Positions 19,571 through 28,237 of a DNA stretch of 64,000 nucleotides are shown piece by piece. How positions within the stretch are numbered: position 1 is the first letter of the stretch; each line of letters starts with the position of its first letter. The translations under genes were made by a program, and so were the position numbers. The notes below the pieces were generated by a model, which had not been told where the DNA came from, ran no database searches, and saw only the letters and a list, made by a program, of their open reading frames with translations. Origin of the DNA: Desulfopila aestuarii DSM 18488 (GTDB taxonomy: Bacteria; Desulfobacterota; Desulfobulbia; Desulfobulbales; Desulfocapsaceae); assembly GCF_900143695.1 (NCBI RefSeq), contig NZ_FRFE01000014.1:1-64000 (forward strand). The letters are read 5' to 3'.

Positions 19571-20494
19571 ATGTATTTCGGCACCTACCTCTCGCTGGTA
19601 CTCACCACCTTTTTCTGGGGTGCAACCTTTATTGCTGGCCGATCCCTGGCCGGCGCTGTGCCACCCGCAACAGCAGCCTTCTTTCGTTTCACCATCGCTT
19701 CGGCCGCTTTGCTTATTTTGTGCCGCCTTATTGACGGCCGATTAACGGTTCCGCCCCCCCGACTCTGGTTTTCTCTCTTTTTACTCGGACTCACCGGTGT
19801 ATTCAGCTACAACATCTGCTTTTTCACTGGGCTGCACTATATCGAGGCTGGCCGTGCTTCGCTGATCATTGCCCTCAACCCCCTGGCCATCACCCTCTTC
19901 GCCAGCCTGCTCTTGAAAGAGCCTCTGGCGCCCAGACAGTTTATCGGCGTCATCGTCTCGCTCATCGGTGCGCTCTTTGTTATCAGTAACGGCCACCCTT
20001 CCGTCATATACAATGGTGATTTCGGTAAAGGTGAGCTGGCTATTCTCGGTTGTGTCGCCAGCTGGGCCACCTATTCACTTGTTGGCCGCTCGGTTTTGAA
20101 AACAATGACGCCACTTTCCGCTGTATTCTATTCGTCCGTTATTGGCAGCCTGCTGCTTCTTCTACCTGCCCTTAGAGAAGGATCACTCATAGAAGCTGTC
20201 AACTATTCTACGTTAACCATCGGTAATCTTGCCTTTCTCGGTCTCTGCGGCACCGCCATCGGCTTCTCTCTCTATTATCAGGCCATTCGCAAAATCGGCG
20301 CCACCCGCTCAGGGGTCTTCATCAATCTCGTTCCGTTTTTTGCCATCATTCTCTCCTGGCTTATCCTTGGCGAATCGATAAAACCTGTGGTACTTTCAGG
20401 TGGCGTACTCGTGCTTGCCGGCGTGACCCTCACCAATATGCCAACTCGCAAGAACACAGCCATAGCGCCACAACAATTATCCTCACGTCAGTAA
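19571..20494 (+). CDS. EamA/DMT family transporter (drug/metabolite exporter)
   Basis: 307 residues from ATG 19571, where the first membrane helix begins (T-Y-L-S-L-V-L-T-T-F-F-W-G-A-T-F-I-A-G); the frame is open further upstream but those residues do not fit. Ten membrane helices in two EamA repeats can be followed, with the family marks F-W-G-x-x-F and the second-repeat W-A-T-Y-S-L-V-G-R. It exports small metabolites from the cytoplasm; the substrate is unknown. No good ribosome site is visible. The DUF3820 gene starts 41 bases later. Confidence 0.88.
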   Translation: MYFGTYLSLVLTTFFWGATFIAGRSLAGAVPPATAAFFRFTIASAALLILCRLIDGRLTVPPPRLWFSLFLLGLTGVFSYNICFFTGLHYIEAGRASLIIALNPLAITLFASLLLKEPLAPRQFIGVIVSLIGALFVISNGHPSVIYNGDFGKGELAILGCVASWATYSLVGRSVLKTMTPLSAVFYSSVIGSLLLLLPALREGSLIEAVNYSTLTIGNLAFLGLCGTAIGFSLYYQAIRKIGATRSGVFINLVPFFAIILSWLILGESIKPVVLSGGVLVLAGVTLTNMPTRKNTAIAPQQLSSRQ

Positions 20495-20534
20495 CAATGA
20501 AACTCACGATTGCGACACTTCGAGAAAAAAGACC

Positions 20535-20783
20535 ATGAGCGAAACCGATAACAACGGCATCTCCGGCCTCGATCATACGCAGCTGCTTGAACTGGCCGAA
20601 ACTCGAATGCCGTTTGGCAAATATTCCGGCAGATTATTAATCGACCTACCGGAGCCATATGTCATCTGGTTTGCCGGCAAGGGATTCCCGGCAGGCAAAC
20701 TCGGCCGCATGCTGCAAACCATTTACGAAATCAAGGTTAACGGGCTTGAGTATCTGTTTGAGCCGTTGCGAAAGACCTGCTGA
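20535..20783 (+). CDS. DUF3820 family small protein
   Basis: 82 residues with the DUF3820 motif M-P-F-G-K-Y-S-G-R-L-L-I-D-L-P-E-P-Y-V-I-W, then F-P-A-G-K-L-G. The family is widespread and its function is not firmly known; some members are named putative quorum-sensing-regulated virulence factors, and the fold is related to nuclease-associated domains. It lies between the EamA transporter and a helix-turn-helix-like protein in the same direction with short gaps, so a small operon is possible. Confidence 0.9.
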   Translation: MSETDNNGISGLDHTQLLELAETRMPFGKYSGRLLIDLPEPYVIWFAGKGFPAGKLGRMLQTIYEIKVNGLEYLFEPLRKTC

Positions 20784-20840
20784 ACGTTTGAAACCGCAAA
20801 CTTTGTCGGCCATTTCAACTACATTATCAAGAGGTCCCAT

Positions 20841-21380
20841 ATGAGTACCGTGAGCCAGGAAGAAAAGAGCTTTATCTTTGAACTGCACAATATGATCGGC
20901 GGCAATGTCGACTCACAGGTCTCAATGTATGATGTCGGGGCATCTCTTGGCATGAACAAAGGCACCACCACCTCCATGAGCCAGGATCTGATGATAGAAG
21001 AGCTTGTGGAGTTGAAAACTCTTGCGGGTGGAATCGGGATAACAGACAAGGGACTGGAACTGCTCCGCAAGGAAGGGCTCATAGTAGGCTCAGCCACGGA
21101 GCAGTCGATACGACTCGGTAAAGGTCCGGTACTTGATGGGCAGGATCGCGAGCAGGTGGAAAAATTCCTCACAGAGATAAAAAAAGGGCTATTCACCAAC
21201 CCTACCGGCTATCCCCAGATCGAGGAGCTGGTAATGGATGTCAAGACACTGGAAACGCAAATGCTCTCACCACGTCCCAAAACTGCAGTGATCAGGGCAG
21301 TGTTCAGCTCCCTATCACCTGCACTGGCCGCCAGTGGCTCTAAAGATATTTCGGAGAAAATTGATATATTTCTCGAATAA
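20841..21380 (+). CDS. Uncharacterised protein with a winged-helix-like N-terminus
   Basis: 179 residues. Residues about 5-75 read like a winged helix: helix 1 E-E-K-S-F-I-F-E-L-H, a helix-turn-helix around V-G-A-S-L-G-M-N-K-G-T-T-T-S-M-S-Q-D-L, and a wing L-A-G-G-I-G-I-T-D-K-G-L-E-L. The second half is helical and unassigned. It could bind DNA or be a protein-interaction variant. The upstream AAGAGG sits nine bases before ATG. I do not know a family name. Confidence 0.7.
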   Translation: MSTVSQEEKSFIFELHNMIGGNVDSQVSMYDVGASLGMNKGTTTSMSQDLMIEELVELKTLAGGIGITDKGLELLRKEGLIVGSATEQSIRLGKGPVLDGQDREQVEKFLTEIKKGLFTNPTGYPQIEELVMDVKTLETQMLSPRPKTAVIRAVFSSLSPALAASGSKDISEKIDIFLE

Positions 21381-21511
21381 TACCCTGCCATGTTGGAGAG
21401 CATTGTGCAATATCCAGTGCACCTTTTTATTAACCGGACATTCCACCAAAAGTATCAGTGTATTCAGGCATTTATTACTGATCTCGTGATCCCTGCACGG
21501 TTATTCTCTGC

Positions 21512-23233
21512 TTAACACGACACACATCTGTTCCGGCCACCTTTCTTGGCACGATACAACGCTTCATCTGTTCTTTGCAGGAAATCTTCAATCTTCTCAG
21601 GAGGTCTGTAGGTGCTTGTACCAAAGCTGCAGGTGATATCCCGCTCAACGGAAAACCTATGGGTTTCAATAATTTTCCGAAGCTTTTCTGAAAATTTCCC
21701 CGCCTGTACAATATTGATATTTGTGACAAGGATAACGAACTCCTCGCCACCCCACCTGGCAAAAACATCAGTTTGCCGGATGTTGTCACTTATCAGTGCT
21801 GCCAATTCCCGGAGCACGGTATCACCGGCTAAATGACCAAGGGTATCGTTGATCACCTTGAATTTGTCTATATCGAAAAGTATGAGTGAGACAGGATTAG
21901 GGTATCTCTCCGCTGACGCTATCTCTTTGGCCAGTTGTTCATTGAAATAGCCACGATTGTTGATTTTGGTCAGCGCATCTGTCTGACTCTGCTTTTCAAG
22001 CTCGTTATTGAGTGTCTCAAGTTGTTTGGCGTATTCTTCCTGAGCGTGACGATAATTGTTGAAGATACGCTGGAGCCCCTTTGAGAGAAAAAAAGCGGCA
22101 AGAAGAGCAAGTACAACACCGCCGAAGAATATGAGAATCAACAACTTGATATCTTCTGTAACTTTAGAGCTCAGCTCTTCTTTTTTTTCTGCGATGACCT
22201 CGTCTAAACGATCGAAGTATATACCTTTGGCAATGACCCAGTTCCATTCAGGGTAAAACTTGAAGTAAGAAAGTTTCCGTCCGTCACCGGAACCGTCCGT
22301 TTTCCTGTACCAATACACGACATACGCTTCGCCCTTTTCCCGAATACCTTTGAGAAACTCTTTTCTAAACTGTTTGCCTTTTGCATCGGTGTAGTCATCG
22401 GAGATTGGCTTCCCTACCAGGTCAGGGCGATTATTGTTGATGAGCATCGTGGCGAAATCTTTGCCGCCTCCGATATTGTTGAGCTCATAAATAAAAAAAT
22501 AGTCGGGAATATTACCCTGCAGGCTTTCCCTCAGTTCATTCGTAACGGTTTTCCTGGTCAACGAATCAAGATTATCAACATATTCACCCGTGCCTATAAT
22601 CCAACCGAGGGGCTCAAAAAGCGCGACATAGGATATCTTTTCAACACGCTGGCCTGAAAGGTCATGAGGCTTGAACCAATCGTAACGAAGAGAGCCTTGC
22701 CCCTGCGCTTTCACCAATTCGATCATTTCCGCTACGACCTCTGGAGCCAAGTAAATATTATTGGAAAAAAAATTGGTCCCCTCAAGATTTGTATCTGCCG
22801 GGTAAAGAATCACTTCCCCATCCAGCCTCAGGATAAAGCAATACCCTTGCTTATCATTGAATCGAATTGGTCGTATCGCCTCTTTGATGACATTTTCAAT
22901 CATCTCATCAGACATACGGGACTTCATGGTCGAACGGATGTTCTCAGCAGTCATCAATGCTTCCTGAACCCGAACCTGCAGGTTACGCTCAAGAACACTC
23001 TTCATTGATTTACTGCGTGATGCGATGTTTGCTTGAAGCGAACTGACATCGTTTCTCAATTGCTCTTTTTCGTCGGCAATAAAATCCTGCTCAAGCGTAA
23101 CAAGATCCTTGTTGAGAGTATCGAACTTATTTGCAATAAAGAGAAGACCACTGGACACGGTCAGGATAGCAACCAGAACCACAGCACATAAAAAGCTGAT
23201 CCTGGCAACATTTTGCTCACTGAACATGTTCAT
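21512..23233 (-). CDS. Cache-domain diguanylate cyclase
   Basis: 573 residues. An N-terminal membrane helix (about 10-33) and a second one (about 355-378) flank a large periplasmic part with two single-Cache (SMP_2-type) modules, each with the G-Y-x-F and W-x-x-x-G-x-Y pattern (W-I-I-G-T-G-E-Y-V-D; W-V-I-A-K-G-I-Y-F-D). The cytoplasmic end is a GGDEF domain with active-site G-G-E-E-F at residues 495-499, so it should make c-di-GMP from two GTP. An R-x-x-D inhibitory site is not obvious. It is transcribed alone on the minus strand. Confidence 0.93.
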   Translation of the reverse strand: MNMFSEQNVARISFLCAVVLVAILTVSSGLLFIANKFDTLNKDLVTLEQDFIADEKEQLRNDVSSLQANIASRSKSMKSVLERNLQVRVQEALMTAENIRSTMKSRMSDEMIENVIKEAIRPIRFNDKQGYCFILRLDGEVILYPADTNLEGTNFFSNNIYLAPEVVAEMIELVKAQGQGSLRYDWFKPHDLSGQRVEKISYVALFEPLGWIIGTGEYVDNLDSLTRKTVTNELRESLQGNIPDYFFIYELNNIGGGKDFATMLINNNRPDLVGKPISDDYTDAKGKQFRKEFLKGIREKGEAYVVYWYRKTDGSGDGRKLSYFKFYPEWNWVIAKGIYFDRLDEVIAEKKEELSSKVTEDIKLLILIFFGGVVLALLAAFFLSKGLQRIFNNYRHAQEEYAKQLETLNNELEKQSQTDALTKINNRGYFNEQLAKEIASAERYPNPVSLILFDIDKFKVINDTLGHLAGDTVLRELAALISDNIRQTDVFARWGGEEFVILVTNINIVQAGKFSEKLRKIIETHRFSVERDITCSFGTSTYRPPEKIEDFLQRTDEALYRAKKGGRNRCVSC

Positions 23234-23462
23234 ACAGTAACCGTGGCTAAATAATGAGGAGATACTATGAGTTTATTCTATCTGAAAACACGCTCGAAAT
23301 TTTGCTATGTTGAATAATCCTATCGTGTTCGACAATTCGGATCAAATTTTTCATACCTCATCAGGTGATTAACGACAGGCTGAATGCGGATTTACTCTTT
23401 TTTTGACGGTTTGATCCTACCAGGCGGAATAGGCCCTGTTTAGGATCACTATTTGACTTTCG

Positions 23463-23496
23463 AAAAAAAAAGCCCGCCGGCAATCCGACGGGCTTT
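23463..23496 (-). terminator. Rho-independent terminator of the nfnAB operon
   Basis: On the minus strand an AAAGCCCG/CGGGCTTT stem with a second CGG/CCG step and a four-base loop is followed by a run of eight T. It lies 25 bases after the stop of the last nfn gene. Confidence 0.9.
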
Positions 23497-23520
23497 ATTC
23501 CTTCAAAAACAGCTAACGCT

Positions 23521-24933
23521 CTACCACCCCAGCGTCAAATACTCATGCATGGAGTCGGCGGCTTGACGGCCTGCGCCCATGGCCAGAATGACGGTCGCGG
23601 CACCAGTGACAATATCTCCACCGGCCCAGACACCCTTCATTGTGGTTTTGCCGTTCTTTTCATCAGCATGGATGTTCCCCCATTTGTTCAGCTGAATTTT
23701 TGGGGTCTCCGCGGTGAGAAGAGGATTGGCGCCGGAGCCAACGGCGACGATACAGAGATCTGTCTCGATCTCGAACTCCGAGCCCTTTATCGCAACCGGA
23801 CGACGACGCCCTGAAGCATCCGGTTCGCCGAGTTCCATCTTCAAACATTCCATCCCAATCAGGCGACCATTATCATTACCGATATATTTGGTCGGATTGG
23901 TGAGCAGGAAGAGCTCAATACCCTCTTCTTCCGCATGGTGAATTTCCGCACCACGGGCGGGCATCTCTTCACGAGATCGACGATAGACGATTTTCACGCT
24001 CTCTGCGCCAAGACGCATAGCTGTTCTAGCGGCATCCATGGCAACGTTGCCCGCTCCCAGCACGGTGACATTTTTACCTAATGGAATTGGGGTATCTACT
24101 TCGGGATACTTATAGGCCTTCATCAGGTTGGCGCGGGTGAGGTATTCGTTGGCGGAAAGAATGCCAACCAGGTTCTCACCAGGGATGTTCATAAAACGAG
24201 GCAGGCCGGCGCCAACGCCGATATAGATAGCATCAAACCCTTCCTCGAAAAGCTCATCAAGACTGACGGTTTTACCAACAACTGCATTACAGACAACTTT
24301 TACGCCAAGGCGCTCAAGGAAGTTGACTTCCTGGGCAACGATGGCTTTGGGCAGACGAAACTCAGGGATACCATAGACAAGGACGCCACCCGGCTTATGG
24401 AAGGCTTCAAAAATGGTCACGTCATGGCCTTTGACGATCAAATCGCCAGCCACGGTCAGTCCGGAAGGACCGGAGCCTACCACTGCAACCTTCTTACCGG
24501 TTGGCGCAGCCTTCGGCGGCAATTCACCGGTGCCGTTCTCACGCTCATAGTCAGCACAAAAACGCTCAAGGTTACCGATAGCAACCGCCTCACCTTTCTT
24601 ACCAAGGATACACTGCCCTTCACACTGGCTTTCCTGCGGACAGACACGACCGCAGACCGCCGGCAAGGCATTCTTACTCCAAAGATTGCGGATGGCACCG
24701 GTCAAATCGCCCTGGCTCAACAGATCGATAAAACCGGGAATATCAACACCGACCGGACATCCCTGCACACAAGCAGGCTTTTTACACTGCAGGCAGCGCG
24801 AAGCCTCTTCCTGCGCCATTTTCGGGGTGTAACCGGTAGGTACTTCAAGAAAATTTCTGGCCCGCACCTTCGGATCCTGCTCGGGCATCGGGATTCTGCC
24901 TTTCTTCTCTTTATTCACTGCTTTCTCCGCCAT
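23521..24933 (-). CDS. nfnB: NfnB / GltA-like NADPH-binding flavoprotein (glutamate synthase small-subunit type)
   Basis: 470 residues from ATG 24933, which has GGAGG seven bases upstream. The N-terminal Fe-S domain carries two Cys clusters (C-L-Q-C-K-K-P-A-C-V-Q-G-C-P and C-G-R-V-C-P-x4-C-E-G-Q-C), followed by FAD- and NADPH-binding folds (G-S-G-P-S-G, G-A-G-N-V-A-M-D-A-A-R). With the upstream FNR-like subunit it matches NfnAB, which bifurcates electrons between NADPH, NADH and ferredoxin; SudAB sulfide dehydrogenase is a near relative and cannot be excluded. It supplies redox carriers to the C1 pathway. Confidence 0.87.
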   Translation of the reverse strand: MAEKAVNKEKKGRIPMPEQDPKVRARNFLEVPTGYTPKMAQEEASRCLQCKKPACVQGCPVGVDIPGFIDLLSQGDLTGAIRNLWSKNALPAVCGRVCPQESQCEGQCILGKKGEAVAIGNLERFCADYERENGTGELPPKAAPTGKKVAVVGSGPSGLTVAGDLIVKGHDVTIFEAFHKPGGVLVYGIPEFRLPKAIVAQEVNFLERLGVKVVCNAVVGKTVSLDELFEEGFDAIYIGVGAGLPRFMNIPGENLVGILSANEYLTRANLMKAYKYPEVDTPIPLGKNVTVLGAGNVAMDAARTAMRLGAESVKIVYRRSREEMPARGAEIHHAEEEGIELFLLTNPTKYIGNDNGRLIGMECLKMELGEPDASGRRRPVAIKGSEFEIETDLCIVAVGSGANPLLTAETPKIQLNKWGNIHADEKNGKTTMKGVWAGGDIVTGAATVILAMGAGRQAADSMHEYLTLGW

Positions 24934-25045
24934 TCTATCCTCCATGTATGGAAACGAGTTTTCTCGCTACGTTTTTTCATCACAGCAGTTCAGGCATTCC
25001 GGACCGATTTCGGCAACTCAGCCTGCATTCGGTTCGAACAGGAGC

Positions 25046-25882
25046 CTACTTGGCATCCCGGATGGTACAGTAATCGCTATGGCATTTCTTTTCTTCTTCC
25101 TGATAAGCCCGAAGACGCATGATCAGCTCGTCATAATCGACCAGATGGCCGTCAAACTCAGGTCCGTCAACACAGGCAAATTTTGTCTCGCCACCGACGG
25201 AAACACGGCAACCGCCGCACATGCCGGTGCCGTCAACCATAATCGGGTTCAGGCTCACCATGGTGGGAACGTTGAACTCTTTGGTGATATTGGAAACAGC
25301 CTTCATCATCGGCACAGGGCCGATTCCAACTACCAGTTTCACGTCGCCCTGCTGCAGCACTTCTTTCATTACCTCAGTGACAAAACCGTGATGGCCGTAA
25401 GAACCATCGTCAGTACAAATCCGCAGGTCATTGGAAGCGGCTTTCATCTGTTCTTCAAGGATGAGCAGGCTCTTATTACGTGCACCTATAATGCAGGTCA
25501 CGTCGTTGCCGATCTCTTTTAAGGCACGGGTGATTGGATGCAAAACAGCAACACCGGTACCACCGCCTACGCAGATAACCTTGCCGACCTTCTCGATGTG
25601 TGTTGCCTTGCCCAGAGGACCAATGACATCCTGAAAAACATCGCCCACTTTCATGTCCCTGAACAATGCAGTGGACTTACCGACGACCATATAAATGATG
25701 GTGACAGTGCCTTTCTCAGGGTTGGTCTCCGCCATTGTCAACGGAATTCTTTCACCTTCCTCGTTAGCCTTCAGGATAATGAATTGACCGGGTTTGGCCT
25801 TCTTTGCGATGAGCGGCGCCTCGATTTCATTAAGGATTACCGTCCCTTCAGCCATTTCTTCACGTCTCACAATCTTAAACAT
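25046..25882 (-). CDS. nfnA: NfnA-like FAD/NAD-binding subunit (sulfide/dihydroorotate dehydrogenase-like)
   Basis: 278 residues. A ferredoxin-reductase-type FAD domain (I-P-L-T-M-A-E-T-N) and NAD domain (C-V-G-G-G-T-G-V-A-V-L-H-P) are followed by a C-terminal 2Fe-2S site (D-G-T-G-M-C-G-G-C-R-V-S-V-G...F-A-C-V-D-G-P-E-F-D-G). This is the NfnA/SudB arrangement. ATG is preceded by GGAGG. The B subunit follows 112 bases later and a terminator closes the pair. The two should form a soluble NADH-dependent reduced ferredoxin:NADP oxidoreductase. Confidence 0.87.
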   Translation of the reverse strand: MFKIVRREEMAEGTVILNEIEAPLIAKKAKPGQFIILKANEEGERIPLTMAETNPEKGTVTIIYMVVGKSTALFRDMKVGDVFQDVIGPLGKATHIEKVGKVICVGGGTGVAVLHPITRALKEIGNDVTCIIGARNKSLLILEEQMKAASNDLRICTDDGSYGHHGFVTEVMKEVLQQGDVKLVVGIGPVPMMKAVSNITKEFNVPTMVSLNPIMVDGTGMCGGCRVSVGGETKFACVDGPEFDGHLVDYDELIMRLRAYQEEEKKCHSDYCTIRDAK

Positions 25883-26480
25883 ACTTTCCTCCGGGTTAAA
25901 AATACCATTGGACTGAACATGACATGCCCAGTTGTAACGACGATACGATGATGAACTTCAAAAAATCGAAAAGCCTGCTGGCAGAGAATGTGACTCGGAA
26001 GTCGGCACTCGCTACTGCAATGCAAATTATCACTATCAGACGCCATACCTCGTCGATTCATCTCGTGGATAATTCGAGGCCTGAAACTGACCAAACGTTT
26101 TCACATCAGGCAACGCTTAGCCCATTTTCTTGGTTCCCGTCAAGCCAGAAAATATTTTTCAGCAAAATTCGTTATTTTGATATTTTCCAGCCCTTTGCAC
26201 CAAACCAACAAATTGTGCGAACTAAACATTTTGTGCACATTGGCACCCGCCAAAACACCACAGACCAAGGCTCATCATATTGCACAATAGTCATGTCAGG
26301 AACACAGATTTCTCTTGTCCGCGAGTTCACAGACGGCGTCAGAACTGATTGCAAATGATGTATTAGCATTACGCGTCGGGTGCGTCCAACACTGTAACAG
26401 ATTGACAGACTTCGTTAAACCTGAATCGTTGCCTTTTACGAGAAGCCACGTCATCTCGGAAACCCGCAAACACAATTACC
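25883..26480. other. Long region upstream of nfnAB
   Basis: About 600 bases with no gene recognised. It is upstream of nfnA on the minus strand and should contain the nfn promoter and leader. No known riboswitch core was seen. Confidence 0.4.
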
Positions 26481-26615
26481 ATGATTCATGCGTCGAAAGT
26501 CACCGTCTGGGTGAGTAAAAATGTTCCTAAAGGATTCCGTGCAGAAATTGTCTACCTACAAAAAAACGCGCAGGAAGATACAGCTATCGGGGAAAGTGAC
26601 GAAGAAAAGAAATGA
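26481..26615 (+). CDS. Possible 44-residue small protein
   Basis: ATG to TGA gives 44 residues with a beta-like start (A-S-K-V-T-V-W-V-S-K-N-V-P) and an acidic tail (E-S-D-E-E-K-K). A strong stem-loop begins six bases after the stop, as expected for a small transcription unit. No ribosome site is visible and I do not recognise a family, so it may be chance. Confidence 0.25.
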   Translation: MIHASKVTVWVSKNVPKGFRAEIVYLQKNAQEDTAIGESDEEKK

Positions 26616-26620
26616 AGACC

Positions 26621-26655
26621 CTGACGCCCCGGAGCAGATTGCCTCGGGGCGTCAG
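26621..26655. terminator. Perfect 11-bp hairpin after the MetE-like gene
   Basis: CTGACGCCCCG pairs with CGGGGCGTCAG across a 13-base loop, 10 bases beyond the minus-strand stop at 26666. The minus strand continues GGTCTTCATTTCTTTTC, a weak U-rich tail. It could also end a plus-strand small gene. Confidence 0.65.
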
Positions 26656-26665
26656 TAAATGATAA

Positions 26666-27733
26666 TCAACCCAGTTTTGCTCGAATAGCGGCAGAGACGT
26701 TACGAGTAAGCTCCATCACCTTACGCGCCTGCTCCACACTCACCGTACCGGTTCCGCAGCTGGGTGTGATCAGTGTCTGCCGGAAGATCGTTTCACCATT
26801 AATACCCAACGCTTCAAGCTGTGCTGTCTGTGAATACCACATCTCAACCAGCTCATCTACCGTGGCGTTATCGATCAAATCGGCAGCTGTTGGGACAATA
26901 CCGGTGGCAAGAATGCCGCCCCGTTCCAGAAAACTTTTCAGCTCTTTTGGATAAAGTACCAAACGGTCAAAAAAGCCATAGGCGTCATAGCTCAGCACAT
27001 CCACACCCGCTTCAAAGAGCAGTGACCATTCGGTATTGGCGCAAACATGGACACCGGTCAGTCCGCCTTCTGCCTTGACAGCGGCAAACACCTCTGCAAG
27101 GCATTGAATGATATCCTCTTTGCTGATGGTAATAAAGGCAGAGGTACCAAAACCAGATAACCCAGGCTCATCAAAGAAAACAAGAGCAGGACGGGCGATC
27201 TGGGCCATACGTCGGGCCTGATAGGCACCTTTCAAGGCCAGCATCTTGATGGCCGCATCCCGCAGCTGATCGTTATAGAATATCGCCCGGCCAGCCTGGT
27301 CAACTACACCAGTGCAAAACGTTACAGGACCGGTGATCTGCCCTTTAAGACCAACCAGCTCGTTTTTCCTTTCTGCGGCAACATCGAGGAATTCGAAAAA
27401 ACCTTTCGCTACTTGCGGGGTAAGTGCAAACCTTGAATCTTCAAGATCCGATGCCCCCTCGGAAACAAGGAGATACTCCTCGAAAAAAGCGAGGAACTCC
27501 TCATCAAAACTCTCCCGCTCCATATTGATGAAGGTCTTGCCATCACAGTCGTCAACACCTGGATATCCAGACAGAAACTGTGGAATCATCCCCTCCTCCC
27601 GATACATCGGCAGCTGCGGCCAGATTGGTAGTTGCGGTGTATGGGCGAAAATCATTTCCACCGCCTGGCGGTGATCATTCAAAGGGACGCTTCCTATAAG
27701 AAGCGGCAAACAACATGGCGTAAAATCAGACAT
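26666..27733 (-). CDS. Short cobalamin-independent methionine-synthase-like methyltransferase (core-MetE/UroD fold)
   Basis: 355 residues from ATG 27733, with AAGG eight bases upstream. The protein resembles only the catalytic C-terminal half of MetE (about 340 of 750 residues): L-K-G-Q-I-T-G-P-V-T-F, a F-F-D-E-P-G-L-S-G box, the zinc ligands H and C in G-V-H-V-C-A-N-T-E-W, and a third ligand in T-P-S-C-G-T-G. Known core-MetE proteins of anaerobes take the methyl from a methylated corrinoid protein rather than from methyl-THF. The neighbouring Wood-Ljungdahl genes suggest that donor here. Other UroD-like methyltransferases remain possible. Confidence 0.75.
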   Translation of the reverse strand: MSDFTPCCLPLLIGSVPLNDHRQAVEMIFAHTPQLPIWPQLPMYREEGMIPQFLSGYPGVDDCDGKTFINMERESFDEEFLAFFEEYLLVSEGASDLEDSRFALTPQVAKGFFEFLDVAAERKNELVGLKGQITGPVTFCTGVVDQAGRAIFYNDQLRDAAIKMLALKGAYQARRMAQIARPALVFFDEPGLSGFGTSAFITISKEDIIQCLAEVFAAVKAEGGLTGVHVCANTEWSLLFEAGVDVLSYDAYGFFDRLVLYPKELKSFLERGGILATGIVPTAADLIDNATVDELVEMWYSQTAQLEALGINGETIFRQTLITPSCGTGTVSVEQARKVMELTRNVSAAIRAKLG

Positions 27734-28054
27734 CTTCAATACCTTCGTTCATGTATGATGGACAGTGCGTTTTTCCAAAAATCCAGAATCTCCAAAAACT
27801 TGCCTCTAATTAATAACCACTTTTTTTGGTATCAGCCCTTCCCTCTTCGCCACTCAAATACTATTGTATGTTATGCTTTACAGGTAACCATTGAGTATCT
27901 CATGAATTTCGCAAATGTAAAAAAAAAATTGCGAGCAAGAAGTGCACCCGGTTGGGGCAGGCCCATACCGGGCAACATTTAGGGCCATGCCTGATTACCA
28001 GAGTGGCCTCCAAACTTCAAGATTCTGAATTTCTTTACCTCGAGGAGCACAACC
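27734..28054. other. Divergent spacer, MetE-like gene and 60-residue protein
   Basis: About 320 bases, AT-rich between 27800 and 27920, which should hold the two divergent promoters. No dyad or riboswitch was recognised. Confidence 0.4.
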
Positions 28055-28237
28055 ATGAAAATCGCAATAGACAAAAATGTAGTGGAAATCACCCCTGAAA
28101 ATGATAACGAAGCAAAGCAGCTTGATGCCCTCTGGAAAGTAGTTGTTGACTGTAACAGCACCAATAAAAAGCTTGTTCCCATCGGTGAGTTTGTCCCGGT
28201 AAAATCCACCCTGGCTCGTTTCGCCATCGAGAACTGA
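28055..28237 (+). CDS. Small protein of unknown function (60 residues)
   Basis: A strong GAGGAG lies seven bases before ATG, which supports translation. The residues suggest a small alpha/beta protein (M-K-I-A-I-D-K-N-V-V-E-I-T-P-E, a helix E-A-K-Q-L-D-A-L-W-K-V-V-V-D-C, then L-V-P-I-G-E-F-V-P). No family was recognised. It stands alone, divergent from the MetE-like gene. Confidence 0.7.
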   Translation: MKIAIDKNVVEITPENDNEAKQLDALWKVVVDCNSTNKKLVPIGEFVPVKSTLARFAIEN

